Source of the DNA: Marinobacterium profundum
Lineage (GTDB): Bacteria > Pseudomonadota > Gammaproteobacteria > Pseudomonadales > Balneatricaceae
Direction of reading: 5' to 3'
Assembly: GCF_001528745.1 (NCBI RefSeq)
Contig: NZ_BCNS01000102.1
Location: 1 to 64,000, forward strand
DNA length: 64,000 nucleotides
Shown: one piece after another, positions 8,995 to 17,837 of the stretch
Numbering within the stretch: the stretch's first letter is position 1
Layout of the letters: each line of letters starts with the position of its first letter
Made by a program: the position numbers and the translations under genes
Notes under the pieces: generated by a model
What the model saw: only the letters and a program-made list of their open reading frames with translations
Databases searched by the model: none
What the model was told of the DNA's origin: nothing

Positions 8995-10370
8995 GCGGAA
9001 GTCTCCTCTGAGGTCACGGGAATAAGACGGGCACGTTCGGCCTCTATGGCTCGAGTCATCTCAAGCTGCCAGTGCTGGTGATGGTTCACGTACAGGCCTT
9101 CGTCATCCGGCCGGGAACCACTCATGATGGGTTTCAGGTCGATCTGTTTGGCGTGTTCGTCCGCGCCGTCAATCCAGTGCTGGTTGGCACCACGACTCAT
9201 GTCGTTCCAGCGCATGCCGCCTGCTTCGTAACCGGTCTGGCAGGCGCGGAACTCTTCCAGGTCATCCGGGGTGCCCATGCCGGTCACATTGAAGAAATCT
9301 TCATACTGACGAATACGCTTGGCACGCAGCTCTGCCGGCTCGTTTTTCGGAGCAAAGGCGTAGATGGTCACTTCTGTCTTGTTGACAGAGATCGGACGCG
9401 TCACCCGGATCTGGGTGGAGAATTGATCCATCAGATAGACGTTCGGGTACACCAAAAGGTTTTTGGTGGTGCCAACGATGGAGTCGGCACGCGCCTCGCC
9501 AAAGGTCTTTTTCAGGCGCTCCAGCTGGGTAAAGATAGGACGTACTTGCGGGTTAAGCAGACGGGTCCACAGCATCATGTGGCCGTTCTCAAAGGAATAG
9601 AAGCCGCCATCGGCAGACCAGCTCTTGGCGTCTACCGCCTCGGTGCCACCCTTGTCGTAGTCCCGCTGCCCCATGGTAGACAGATAATTCCAGTGCACCG
9701 TGCCTACGTGATAACCGTCAGCGCCGTTTTCAGCGGTCAGTTTCCAGTTGCCTTCGTAGGTGTAGGTCGAGCTGCCGCGCAGAACTTCCAGGCCGTCTTC
9801 CGACTGATCCACGATGTTGTCGATGATCTTGGTCGTTTCACCCAGGTACTCTTCCAGTGGAGCCACATCCGCATTGAGACTGCCGAACAGGAAACCGCGG
9901 TAATTGACAAATTTGGGCAGCTGCTTCAGGTCATGGGAACCTTCGGTATTAAACTGTTCCGGATAGCCGCCGGTCTTCTGGTCTTTGGCTTTGAGCAGTG
10001 TGCCATCGTTACGGAAGGTCCAGCCGTGGAACGGACAGGTGAAGGAGGCCTTGTTGCCACGCTTTTTGCGGCACAAAGTGGCGCCACGGTGGGAACAGGT
10101 GTTCAGCAGCGCCTTGAGTTCGCCATCTTTGGCGCGGGTAATAACCACCGGCTGGCGGCCCAGGGTGATGGTGTAGTAATCACCCGGATTCGGAATCTGA
10201 TTTTCGTGCGCCAGATAAACCCAGTTGCCTTCGAAAATGTACTTCATTTCCAGATCGAAGAGTTCCTGGTCCGTGAAGATGCCACGATCGCACTGATAGC
10301 GACCGGTTTCTGGGTCGGCGACAACGGCATTGCGTACCTTGTCTGCGAGCTTGTCGAGTTTGGTGGTCAT
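8991..10370 (-). CDS. benA: Benzoate 1,2-dioxygenase large (alpha) subunit
   Basis: About 459 aa from the ATG at 10370, which has GGGAG about 10 bp upstream; the longer frame to 10448 adds 26 residues that do not look family-like. The Rieske centre is seen as CSHRGATLC followed by CPFHGW near residues 95-120. The mononuclear iron ligands lie in the [13 protein letters not shown] region near residue 215. The enzyme adds O2 to benzoate at C1/C2 to give the cis-diol carboxylate. It is the first gene of benABCD. A XylS/BenR-type operator lies about 240-270 bp upstream (10608-10643). Confidence 0.94.
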   Translation of the reverse strand: MTTKLDKLADKVRNAVVADPETGRYQCDRGIFTDQELFDLEMKYIFEGNWVYLAHENQIPNPGDYYTITLGRQPVVITRAKDGELKALLNTCSHRGATLCRKKRGNKASFTCPFHGWTFRNDGTLLKAKDQKTGGYPEQFNTEGSHDLKQLPKFVNYRGFLFGSLNADVAPLEEYLGETTKIIDNIVDQSEDGLEVLRGSSTYTYEGNWKLTAENGADGYHVGTVHWNYLSTMGQRDYDKGGTEAVDAKSWSADGGFYSFENGHMMLWTRLLNPQVRPIFTQLERLKKTFGEARADSIVGTTKNLLVYPNVYLMDQFSTQIRVTRPISVNKTEVTIYAFAPKNEPAELRAKRIRQYEDFFNVTGMGTPDDLEEFRACQTGYEAGGMRWNDMSRGANQHWIDGADEHAKQIDLKPIMSGSRPDDEGLYVNHHQHWQLEMTRAIEAERARLIPVTSEETSA

Positions 10371-10607
10371 ATCGTTCACTCCCTCTTGTTTTAGATAGCA
10401 CTTACGCAGCGTCTTTTTGCCGGGCGCGCAGACCTGCGTGGTATTCATCTAGCACCCCATGTATCCCTCGCCAATGACAAGGCTGGCACCTGGCTAACAG
10501 TTCCTGTGTAGCGGTCAGTCTCACCAATGGACGACGCTATCAGGTCAAAATGCTTGGGATGCCCTCCTCATTTGCATCCAGCTTAAGGCGAGAGCCCTGC
10601 GGGCCAC

Positions 10608-10643
10608 TATCCAGTTTCTGACAGCCTTTATCCCTTTCCTGCA
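10608..10643 (-). promoter_or_regulatory. BenR/XylS-type operator upstream of benA
   Basis: Read on the minus strand, TGCAGGAAAGGGATA is a perfect TGCA-N6-GGNTA half-site (10629-10643). After exactly 6 bp comes GTCAGAAACTGGATA (10608-10622), which keeps GGATA but has GTCA in place of TGCA. Two 15-bp direct repeats with a 6-bp gap are the known XylS/BenR operator layout. The site ends about 238 bp before the benA ATG, which implies a start near 10575 and a leader of roughly 200 nt. Confidence 0.7.
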
Positions 10644-10771
10644 TGACGTGAAGTTCAGTTAGAAGGGGCAAGGTGAAGGTGTGATGTGACCCCCGAATTG
10701 ATGGTTCGCTTAGCTGCACCACATCCTACCGGGTGGAAATGATGTCGGGGTGCCCTTGTAGCCTGGAATGA

Positions 10772-11018
10772 CCGCCATGGATGGCGGAAATCCTGAAAAC
10801 GCAGGAGCGGTTTTCAGGGGAGTTTACGAATACCGGGACAGGAGCGAAGCGAGTTTCGAGGATATGCGTGCGAACTCTGGGAAACAGGGTAAAGCAGCGG
10901 CGTTTGAGCAGGCAATCTAACGGTCTATCCACTTTTGTTGGGTCACATCCAGCGATGTGGCCCCGCAGAGTGCTGCAAAACGATGGCAAAGCGGCCACTG
11001 GCCGAACCCAGCCAGTGG
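10772..11018. repeat. Cluster of four inverted repeats (structured non-coding block)
   Basis: Four hairpins occur within 250 bp: CCGCCAT-GG-ATGGCGG (10772-10787); CCTGAAAAC-N9-GTTTTCAGG (10792-10818); GGGTCACATC-CAGC-GATGTGGCCC (10940-10963, one mismatch); and CCACTGGC-N8-GCCAGTGG (10995-11018). There is no coding potential and no T-tract to mark simple terminators. It may be a dispersed repeat element or a structured RNA; the sequence alone cannot decide. Confidence 0.55.
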
Positions 11019-11056
11019 TAGTGCACGCAGTGCCCAGACTCCGGCTCAGACCAGGG

Positions 11057-11773
11057 TCAATGCCGCAGCGCCGAGGCACTTCCTGCGACGATCACGCCAT
11101 CGAGCCACGCATAAAAGTCGGCCTGCATCGCCTCGCTGATACTGTGATCAATGGGATAAAGTTTTAACTGCCTGTTAACGCCCAGTTTGCTCAGCCAGAC
11201 TGTGGCGCGGTGGGCCCAGCTCACCGCAAGCTTGCTGTCATACTCTCCGTGACCGATAAACGCCTGCAATTGCGCCAGGGCTGATGCCGGCGCCAGATGA
11301 GGTTCAATTTCCGGCAGGATGCGTCCGGACAGCACCGCAAAACCCGCACACTGCGACGGGGCGCTCAGGGCAGCACTCGCGCTCATAATACCGCCCTGGC
11401 TGAACCCGGCGATCAGGGTATGCTGTGCTTCAAGCCCATAGCGGAACTGCAGTTGCGCAACAAAGCGAATCAGCCGCTGGCGGCTTTGCTCTGCCTGGTC
11501 GGCATCAATGCGCGGCCCCTCGGCGCCAAACGCCACCTGAAACCAGCCGAACTGCCCCGGCCCCAGAATCAGCGGGGCCTGTGCCGCAATCACCAGCAGT
11601 TCGGGATCAATGCCAGCGGCCAGAGTGGCCATGCTCATTTCCGAGCCGCCAACGCCGTGCAGCAAAAGCACGAGACCCCGGGGACGGGCCGGTTGCGGCA
11701 TCCTGATCCGATAGGCGAGTTCAAACGCCGCGTCCTGCTGCAACGGACCGAGTGTGTTGTTCTGCGTGCTCAT
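11057..11773 (-). CDS. Phospholipase/carboxylesterase-type alpha/beta hydrolase
   Basis: This 238-aa cytoplasmic hydrolase of the phospholipase/carboxylesterase family carries LLLHGVGG (oxyanion loop, near residue 38), the nucleophile serine in GFSQGG (near 125), an acid in HGEYDSK and the histidine in DHSIS. The triad is complete. It lies 12 bp downstream of the dioxygenase gene on the same strand, with AGGAG 6 bp before the ATG, so the two form an operon. It may cleave an ester or a ring-opened product, but the substrate is unknown. Confidence 0.8.
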   Translation of the reverse strand: MSTQNNTLGPLQQDAAFELAYRIRMPQPARPRGLVLLLHGVGGSEMSMATLAAGIDPELLVIAAQAPLILGPGQFGWFQVAFGAEGPRIDADQAEQSRQRLIRFVAQLQFRYGLEAQHTLIAGFSQGGIMSASAALSAPSQCAGFAVLSGRILPEIEPHLAPASALAQLQAFIGHGEYDSKLAVSWAHRATVWLSKLGVNRQLKLYPIDHSISEAMQADFYAWLDGVIVAGSASALRH

Positions 11774-11785
11774 AAAAACTCCTGA

Positions 11786-12589
11786 TTAAAGTGTGCCTGG
11801 CTGTTCGGCGCAAAGCCCCCAGGCATAGGAATCCATTGACAGTACGCCATGGGTGATACCGCCTTGCATAAAGTGCACCTGCTCATCGTCCGAGCGCGCG
11901 CCCAGCGCCACCAGCAGCGGCAGGTAGTGCTCATCGGTGGGATGCGCTCTTTCTGCGTGGGGCGCCAGCGTACGGTAATCCATCAGCTGTTCCAGCTTTG
12001 CGGCCATGACGGCGCTGTGTATCCAGCGGGCAAACTCAGCCGCATAGGCCGCCTGTCTCCCACCCTGCTGGCGGAACTCGTACAGGCTGTGGGTCATGCT
12101 GCCGGACCCAATAATCACCACACCCTGTTCCCGCAGGGGCGCCAGTGCCCTGCCCAGCGCCAGCGCACCCGCCGCATCAAGGTTGTATGGCATCGATACC
12201 TGGAATACCGGTACATCGGCGTTGGGCAACAGATAGCGCAGCGGCACCCAGGCACCGTGATCCAGGCCTTGCCGGGCATCCAGCGTTACGCTGTAGCCCG
12301 CGCCGAATAACAACTCGGCCGCCTGGGCGGCATACCGGGGGGAGCCCGGGGCCGGGTACTGCAGTTCAAACAGTGCCCGGGGAAAACCGCCAAAATCGTG
12401 AATGGTCTCTGGCGCCACCGTCGTCATGACACGGATGTGGCGGGACTGCCAGTGCGGCGATACCAGCAGAATGGCCTTAGCGCCGGCAAGTTGCCGGCCG
12501 GCCGCATTCAGCTGTGGGCCCAGCAGCCCCGGCTCCAGCGCAAAGGTCGGGGCGCCGTGAGAAATAAACAAAACGGGGGCTTTGCGCAT
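11786..12589 (-). CDS. DODA-type (class III) extradiol aromatic ring-opening dioxygenase
   Basis: The protein has 267 aa and is related to 4,5-DOPA dioxygenase/YgiD proteins of the LigB superfamily. Metal-binding histidines are seen in ISHGAPT near residue 10, SPHWQSRH near 45, MTHSLYEF near 168 and HPTDEHYLP near 217. These enzymes open catechol-like rings with Fe(II) or Zn(II). AAGGAG sits 6 bp before the ATG. It is divergent from a LysR gene, which may control it. It is the only ring-cleavage enzyme in the window but is not of the usual catechol 2,3-dioxygenase family; its natural substrate is unknown. Confidence 0.85.
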   Translation of the reverse strand: MRKAPVLFISHGAPTFALEPGLLGPQLNAAGRQLAGAKAILLVSPHWQSRHIRVMTTVAPETIHDFGGFPRALFELQYPAPGSPRYAAQAAELLFGAGYSVTLDARQGLDHGAWVPLRYLLPNADVPVFQVSMPYNLDAAGALALGRALAPLREQGVVIIGSGSMTHSLYEFRQQGGRQAAYAAEFARWIHSAVMAAKLEQLMDYRTLAPHAERAHPTDEHYLPLLVALGARSDDEQVHFMQGGITHGVLSMDSYAWGLCAEQPGTL

Positions 12590-12697
12590 TAAGTCTCCTT
12601 GAGGGTTAGGGGGCTATTGGGCATTCGCTACATTAGGGCCTTGCAGATCTGGGATAAACACCATAAATTCGGATTAACTATTCCGGATATTGAGATA

Positions 12698-13597
12698 ATG
12701 GATCGATTTTTGGAGATGAAAACCTTCTGCGCGGTGGTGGATGCCGGCAGTTTCGTCAAGGCCTCCGAGACACTGGGCCTCTCCAAGGCGGCGGTATCAC
12801 GCTACGTGGCTGAACTGGAAAGCCGTCTGGGCGTGCGCCTGCTGCACCGCACGACACGCAGGCTTTCCCTGACCGAAGAAGGCGAACTGTTTTTTACCCG
12901 CAGCCGGGATCTGCTCACGGGCCTGGATGAAGCCGAGACCGAAATCAGGTCCCATAGCCGCGCGGCCATGGGATTGCTGCGGGTTAATGCACCGGTCACT
13001 TTCGGCATCCGCCATCTTGGCCCCCTGTGGGGTCAGTTCTGCAGCGCTCACCCCAGGGTAAAGCTCGATATTACCTTGGCGGATCGCACCGTTGATCTGG
13101 TGGAGGAAGGCTACGACCTGGCCATTCGCATCGCCAACCTGCCCAGTTCCACCCTGATCAGCAAGCGCCTGGCAACAACCCGCATGGTGCTCTGTGCGTC
13201 CCCCACCTACCTGCAACAGCACGGCACCCCGCTACACCCGGATGACCTGAGCAATCACATAATCATTGCCTACAGCTACTGGTCAACCCGGGATGAGTGG
13301 ACGTTCGAGGGCCCCGCGGGCCCGGTAAGCGTCACAACAAAGCCCCTTATGCGCAGCAACAACGGTGACAGCTGCCGTGCTGCAGCCTTGTCGCACCTGG
13401 GCATTATCCTGCAGCCCAGCTTTCTGGTCGGGGACGATCTTGCATCGGGGGCACTGATTGAACTGATGCCGGAGTTTCATTCCGGTGAGCTGGGCATCTA
13501 TGCGGTCTATCCGAGTCGCAAACAGGTCTCGCCCAAGGTCCGGGCACTGGTCGATTTTCTCGCTTCGCAGTTTGCCCTGACCAGCTCTGCCTGGTAG
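12698..13597 (+). CDS. LysR-family transcriptional regulator
   Basis: About 299 aa. The winged helix-turn-helix lies at the N-terminus (MKTFCAVVDAGSFVKASETLGLSKAAVSRYVAELE), followed by a periplasmic-binding-protein-like effector domain. The N-terminal pattern belongs to the CrgA/AaeR-like LysR group. The ATG at 12698 places the HTH at the usual distance; the longer frame adds 33 unrelated residues. It is divergent from the extradiol dioxygenase, with about 108 bp between the starts, so the pair is probably its target. The effector is unknown. Confidence 0.86.
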   Translation: MDRFLEMKTFCAVVDAGSFVKASETLGLSKAAVSRYVAELESRLGVRLLHRTTRRLSLTEEGELFFTRSRDLLTGLDEAETEIRSHSRAAMGLLRVNAPVTFGIRHLGPLWGQFCSAHPRVKLDITLADRTVDLVEEGYDLAIRIANLPSSTLISKRLATTRMVLCASPTYLQQHGTPLHPDDLSNHIIIAYSYWSTRDEWTFEGPAGPVSVTTKPLMRSNNGDSCRAAALSHLGIILQPSFLVGDDLASGALIELMPEFHSGELGIYAVYPSRKQVSPKVRALVDFLASQFALTSSAW

Positions 13598-13751
13598 CCG
13601 ATGGTGCCCCGGCACACAGCTCGAGCCCGGAGCAGCCCCGCGTTCGGTGCCCCCTTTGCTGTGCTCATATCCTGCGGTGTGTTAGAGCACTTTCATCTTA
13701 CCTCGATCCATATCCGGCCCCTGTATCTAACCCATGCACGCCATCCGGCGC

Positions 13752-13814
13752 TGCATGAAACGGATACAGGGGTGCAGGCAATGGCTATTTCACAGACAGA
13801 ACCCGATCTAACAA
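13752..13814 (+). promoter_or_regulatory. BenR/XylS-type operator and -10 box upstream of the ABC importer
   Basis: TGCATGAAACGGATA (13752-13766), a 6-bp gap and TGCAGGCAATGGCTA (13773-13787) are two perfect TGCA-N6-GGNTA half-sites. After 21 bp comes TAACAA (13809-13814). The operator layout and the distance to the -10 box agree with what I recall of the XylS-dependent Pm promoter, and GGATACAGG and GGCTAT resemble it closely. Transcription would start near 13821, about 38 bp before the substrate-binding protein gene. Confidence 0.82.
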
Positions 13815-13858
13815 TGGGTCTCCCAAAATAATATGAATACTCAAGGGAGTCTTCCGCC

Positions 13859-15043
13859 ATGCACAACAACAAAAACAGACTGCGCAAACTTGTCACGGCC
13901 TGCGCTACTGCCGGCCTAATCGGTACTATTGTTACTACAGCCGCAAACGCCGCAGAGCCCGTCAAAGTGGGCGTAATGCTGCCCTTCAGCGGTGTCTATG
14001 CCGCCCTGGGCGATGCCGGGCGCAACGGTTTGAAACTGGCATTGCAGCAAAACGCTGCCCAGCTGCACGGTCGCGAGATTGAATTTCTGGAACTGGATAC
14101 CGAAGCCAAGCCTGAACGTGCTCCGGAGCTGGCCTCATCCCTGCTCGACAAGGACAAGGCCGACTTTATTATTGGCCCCGTGCATTCCGGCGTCGCCATG
14201 GGCATGTCCAAGGTGCTGCGCAACAAGGATGCGATCATGATCATCCCCAACGCAGGCGCCGCGGCTGCAACCGGCCCTCTCTGCGCGCCCAACGTATTTC
14301 GTACCTCTTTCTCGTCCTGGCAGCCGTCCTACCCCATGGGCAAGGTCGCCCTCGATGCCGGCTACAAAAAGGTCGTGACCATGAGCTGGAACTACGGCAT
14401 GGGCAAGGAAAGCCTGGACGCCTTTGAAGAATCCTTCACCGCCGGTGGCGGTGAGATCGTCAAAAAAATTCTGGTGCCCTTCCCCAAAACTGAGTTCCAG
14501 CCCTACATCACCGATATAGCGGCAACCGCACCCGATGCGGTGTTCGTCTTCTTTGCCGGCGGTGGCGCAGTAAAGTTCGTCAAGGACTATAACGCCCTGG
14601 GCCTGAACGACAAGATTCCGCTGCTGGGCGCAGGCTTTTTGACCGAAGGCACGCTTGAAGCCCAGGGCGAGGCCGCCGAAGGCATTCTCACCACGCTGCA
14701 TTACGCCGATAACCTGGATAACCCCGCCAACCATAAATTCCGTCAGGATTACGCCAGCAGCTTCGGCAAGCCGGCCGATATCTATGCCGTACAGGGCTAT
14801 GATGCCGGCCTGCTGATCGCCCAGGCCATAAATACCCTGGGGGGTGACATCAGTGATCGCAAGGCGCTGATCAAGGCGATGGAAGAAAGCACCATCGACA
14901 GCCCCCGCGGCAAGTTCACCTTCTCCAAGGCCCATAACCCGATACAGGATATCTATCTGCGCAAGGTCGTGAACGGCGAAAACCAGGTGCTCAGCATCGC
15001 CGCCCAGGCGCTTGAAGACCCCGCCCGCGGTTGCAAGCTGTAA
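13859..15043 (+). CDS. ABC transporter periplasmic substrate-binding protein (LivK-like, probable aromatic acid)
   Basis: This 394-aa protein starts with a signal peptide (lysine/arginine-rich start, hydrophobic stretch, cleavage near TAANAAEPVKVG). The mature part is a type I periplasmic-binding fold of the branched-chain amino acid group (VKVGVMLPFSGVYAALGDAG). GGGAG precedes the ATG. It is the first gene of a complete Liv-type importer. A perfect BenR/XylS operator in front suggests benzoate or a related aromatic acid as ligand. Family members are known to bind amino acids and also benzoate-type acids, so the substrate claim is inference. Confidence 0.88.
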   Translation: MHNNKNRLRKLVTACATAGLIGTIVTTAANAAEPVKVGVMLPFSGVYAALGDAGRNGLKLALQQNAAQLHGREIEFLELDTEAKPERAPELASSLLDKDKADFIIGPVHSGVAMGMSKVLRNKDAIMIIPNAGAAAATGPLCAPNVFRTSFSSWQPSYPMGKVALDAGYKKVVTMSWNYGMGKESLDAFEESFTAGGGEIVKKILVPFPKTEFQPYITDIAATAPDAVFVFFAGGGAVKFVKDYNALGLNDKIPLLGAGFLTEGTLEAQGEAAEGILTTLHYADNLDNPANHKFRQDYASSFGKPADIYAVQGYDAGLLIAQAINTLGGDISDRKALIKAMEESTIDSPRGKFTFSKAHNPIQDIYLRKVVNGENQVLSIAAQALEDPARGCKL

Positions 15044-15079
15044 CTCTGTCTCCAAGTCCTCCTCTGTAATCGACCTGAG

Positions 15080-15133
15080 CGGGCCTCGCAGCCCGTACAG
15101 GTGACCGTCGCTGTCCGTGCGCCCTGATGGGCG
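15080..15133 (+). repeat. Intercistronic hairpins between substrate-binding protein and permease genes
   Basis: Two stems, CGGGC-N6-GCCCG (15080-15095) and CGCCC-TGAT-GGGCG (15120-15133), lie in the 123-bp gap after the binding-protein gene. Such hairpins commonly protect the upstream mRNA or dampen read-through, so that more binding protein than permease is made. No T-run follows, so full termination is unlikely. Confidence 0.5.
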
Positions 15134-15166
15134 TGGACTTTGCGACGCCCAACCTGGCGCACGACG

Positions 15167-16030
15167 ATGGATATAACCCTGTTTCTGTTTCAACTGATGA
15201 ACGGCGTGCAGTACGGCCTGCTGCTGTTCCTGATCGCCTCCGGCCTGACCCTGGTGTTTGGGGTCATGGGCATTCTCAACCTGGCCCACGGCTCCATGTA
15301 TATGGTCGGCGCCTATCTGGCCTGGTACTTCACTAACACCACCGGCAGCTTCGGGATGGCGGCGGTGATCTCCGTTATTATCGCACTCTTGCTGGGCATA
15401 CTGATTGAACGCACCCTGATCATCCGCCTGTACCGGCGCAATCACCTGGATCAGGTGCTGCTGACTATCGGTCTGATCTTTGTGTTCAACGCCCTGCAAA
15501 GCCTGCTCTGGGGCAACGACCCGCTGGGCGTTGCCGTCCCCGCCTGGCTGGATGGCGCTATTCCGCTGACCGACATGATCGAGTACCCGGTCTATCGACT
15601 GTTCGTTTCAGGCCTGTGCATTCTAATTGCCATCGGCATGTACCTGACCATCAACCGGACCCGTCTTGGCATGCTGATTCGTGCCGGCGAGTCCAACCGC
15701 GACATGGTTGAATGCCTGGGCGTGGATATCAATCGCCTCTATACGCTGGTGTTCGCCGCGGGTGTTGCCCTGGCCGCCATCGCCGGCATCGTGTCGGCGC
15801 CTATGGTATCCGTGGTGCCCGGCATGGGCGAGCATGTGCTGATTTCGTGCTTTGTAGTGGTGGTTATCGGCGGTATGGGGTCCATCAAGGGTGCCTTTGT
15901 GGGTGCCCTGATGGTAGGCATAGTCGATACCTTTTCCTCGATCATGCTGCCGCAGGTATCCAGCATGATGATCTACATCCTGATGGCGGTTGTACTGCTG
16001 ATAAGGCCCAAGGGCCTGTTCGCCAACTAA
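15167..16030 (+). CDS. ABC transporter permease (LivH-like)
   Basis: About 287 aa with roughly eight membrane helices and the LivH signature region GVMGILNLAHGSMYMVGAY near residue 40, plus GGMGSIKGAFVGAL near residue 240. It is one of two inner-membrane channel subunits of the importer. The ATG at 15167 is used: the longer start at 15140 adds a charged tail before the first helix. It is followed after 22 bp by the second permease gene. Confidence 0.9.
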   Translation: MDITLFLFQLMNGVQYGLLLFLIASGLTLVFGVMGILNLAHGSMYMVGAYLAWYFTNTTGSFGMAAVISVIIALLLGILIERTLIIRLYRRNHLDQVLLTIGLIFVFNALQSLLWGNDPLGVAVPAWLDGAIPLTDMIEYPVYRLFVSGLCILIAIGMYLTINRTRLGMLIRAGESNRDMVECLGVDINRLYTLVFAAGVALAAIAGIVSAPMVSVVPGMGEHVLISCFVVVVIGGMGSIKGAFVGALMVGIVDTFSSIMLPQVSSMMIYILMAVVLLIRPKGLFAN

Positions 16031-16052
16031 CGCCAAGCCCGGAGAAAATCCC

Positions 16053-17012
16053 ATGTTTACCAATCGTGCGGAAAAACTTTTTATCTGGGTGTTCTTCCCG
16101 CTGGCGCTGCTTATGCCGCTGCTGCTGGATCAGAACACCTACTACGTTAACAAGCTGGCAACCATCCTGATTCTGTCGATCTTTGTCATGTCGCTGGACT
16201 ACCTGGTGGGCCGCTGCGGCCTGGTCACCCTGGGCCATGCGCTCTTCTATGGCTTGGGCGGCTATCTGTTCGTGATGCTGGCACCGGAATACGAGGCCGT
16301 AAACTTCTGGATTTACACCTTCTATGTTCTGGCAATCGCCTCAGTGGTAGCGCTGATCGTCGGCTTTATAGTGCTGCGTACCAGCGGCATCTACATGATC
16401 ATGATCACCCTGGCACTGGCGCAGATGTGCTTTTACTTTTTCTCGGATTCAACCGAATTCGGCGGTAATGACGGCGTCTTTATTTACGTCAAACCCGAGA
16501 CCCATGTTTTCGGCCTGAACCTGTTCGACCTCGATAACCCGACGCACTTCTACTACCTGTGCCTGCTGTCGCTGTTTAACTGCCTGCTGTTCTTCAAGCT
16601 CATTATGCGCTCCAAGTTCGGCCGTATTGTCGATGCGGTGCAGGAAAACCCTGAGCGCACCACGGCGCTGGGCTACAACGTGTTCCATTTCCGCCTGGCC
16701 AGCTACGTCATCGCCTCGGCGCTGGGCGCCTACGCCGGTTACCTGTTCGCGCTGCAATACGGCTTCGTCAATCCCTCGATGCTGTCCTGGCAGACCTCCG
16801 GCACCGCCCTGGTGATGTCGATACTCGGCGGCCTGGGTACGCTCTACGGTGCCATTCTAGGCACTCTGGTGTATGAGGGCCTGCATTATGGCTTCGAACA
16901 CCTGACCGAAAACTGGCTGCTGCCCATGGGCGTCCTCATCATCCTGATGGTACTGGCGTTCAGGCATGGTCTGGCCGGATATCTGGAATCCCTGCTGGAG
17001 AAACGCAAATGA
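16053..17012 (+). CDS. ABC transporter permease (LivM-like)
   Basis: The protein has 319 aa with 8-10 membrane helices and the LivM pattern GRCGLVTLGHALFYGLGGY near residue 50 and ILGGLGTLYGAILG near 255. It pairs with the LivH-like protein to form the channel. GGAG lies 8 bp before the ATG. The stop overlaps the next start (ATGA), which gives translational coupling to the first ATPase gene. Confidence 0.9.
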   Translation: MFTNRAEKLFIWVFFPLALLMPLLLDQNTYYVNKLATILILSIFVMSLDYLVGRCGLVTLGHALFYGLGGYLFVMLAPEYEAVNFWIYTFYVLAIASVVALIVGFIVLRTSGIYMIMITLALAQMCFYFFSDSTEFGGNDGVFIYVKPETHVFGLNLFDLDNPTHFYYLCLLSLFNCLLFFKLIMRSKFGRIVDAVQENPERTTALGYNVFHFRLASYVIASALGAYAGYLFALQYGFVNPSMLSWQTSGTALVMSILGGLGTLYGAILGTLVYEGLHYGFEHLTENWLLPMGVLIILMVLAFRHGLAGYLESLLEKRK

Positions 17013-17836
17013 GCAGCAATATCACTCTGGAATCCGGCGCCCCTGTCGCCACCCAGGCGGCCCATAAGCCCCTGAGCGACACCGAGGTGGTGCTGGAAAC
17101 CGAAGCTCTGTGCAAGTACTGGGGTGGCCTCAAGGCACTGGATGATCTGTCGCTGCAGTTTCGCGACCGCCAGCTGCATGGCATCGTCGGCCCCAACGGC
17201 GCCGGAAAAAGCACCCTGCTGAACCTGCTGTGCGGCACCTACAGCCCCACCCGCGGCCGGATACTGCACAAGGGCGAGGCGATAGAGTCAATCAAGCCCT
17301 ACGAGTTCAGCCGACGCGGTATTGGCCGCGGCTTTCAGAAAACCAATATCTACCCCAGCGCCACCTGTCTGGAGAATTGCAGCATCGCCGCCCAGCGCCG
17401 TGTCGGCGGCAGCTTCAATATTTTCCGCTCACGCCATAGTGAGAAACTGCTGACCGAGATGGCCGAACAGGCACTGGAAAAAGTCGGCCTGGCCCATAGA
17501 CGCGACGCCGTCGCCTCGCGCATCAGCTACGGCGAACAGCGCCAGCTCGAGATCGCCACTGTACTGGCCACCGCGCCCTGCGTGCTGCTGCTCGATGAAC
17601 CCATGGCCGGCATGGGGCATGAAGAATCCCAGCTCATCATCCAGCTGCTGAAAACACTCAAGCAGGATTACTGCATTGTGCTGGTGGAGCACGACATGGA
17701 TGCGGTGTTCGAGCTGTCGGACCAGCTCACGGTGATGGTCGACGGTCAGCACCTGATCACCGATACCGTAGACCAGGTGCGGGATGATGCCCGCGTACAA
17801 ATCGCGTATTTAGGTCAGGGCGACGAGGTGATTTGA
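17009..17836 (+). CDS. ABC transporter ATP-binding protein (LivG-like)
   Basis: This 275-aa ATPase has Walker A GPNGAGKST near residue 70, the signature ISYGEQRQLEIA, Walker B VLLLDEPMAGM and the H-loop VEHDMD. It drives the importer together with the LivF-like ATPase. The first 25 residues form a short extra tail before the domain. The start overlaps the LivM-like stop by 4 bp. Confidence 0.92.
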   Translation: MSSNITLESGAPVATQAAHKPLSDTEVVLETEALCKYWGGLKALDDLSLQFRDRQLHGIVGPNGAGKSTLLNLLCGTYSPTRGRILHKGEAIESIKPYEFSRRGIGRGFQKTNIYPSATCLENCSIAAQRRVGGSFNIFRSRHSEKLLTEMAEQALEKVGLAHRRDAVASRISYGEQRQLEIATVLATAPCVLLLDEPMAGMGHEESQLIIQLLKTLKQDYCIVLVEHDMDAVFELSDQLTVMVDGQHLITDTVDQVRDDARVQIAYLGQGDEVI

Positions 17837-17837
17837 T

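Larger units (their letters stand above)
10371..11056. other. Non-coding region upstream of benA with regulatory site and clustered hairpins
   Basis: This stretch of about 690 bp has no convincing gene; short frames at 10540-10722 and 10781-11167 lack family character. Its left part carries the BenR/XylS-type operator (10608-10643) and so the ben promoter and a leader of about 200 nt. Its right part (10770-11020) holds four close inverted repeats, listed separately. It also contains the 3' end side of the esterase gene that stops at 11057. Confidence 0.6.

Noticed and set aside
10781-11167. 128-codon plus-strand frame in the ben upstream region
   Set aside because: It has an Arg-rich product without family likeness, runs through several hairpins and overlaps the esterase 3' end.
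12642-12656. Single TGCA-N6-GGATA half-site between the extradiol dioxygenase and its LysR gene
   Set aside because: No second half-site lies 6 bp away on either side, so it is probably chance, although a weak BenR effect cannot be excluded.
14135-15499. Long minus-strand frame of about 454 codons opposite the substrate-binding protein and LivH genes
   Set aside because: It lies across two well-supported genes, its product is low complexity (Gly/Gln/His rich) and it has no ribosome site.
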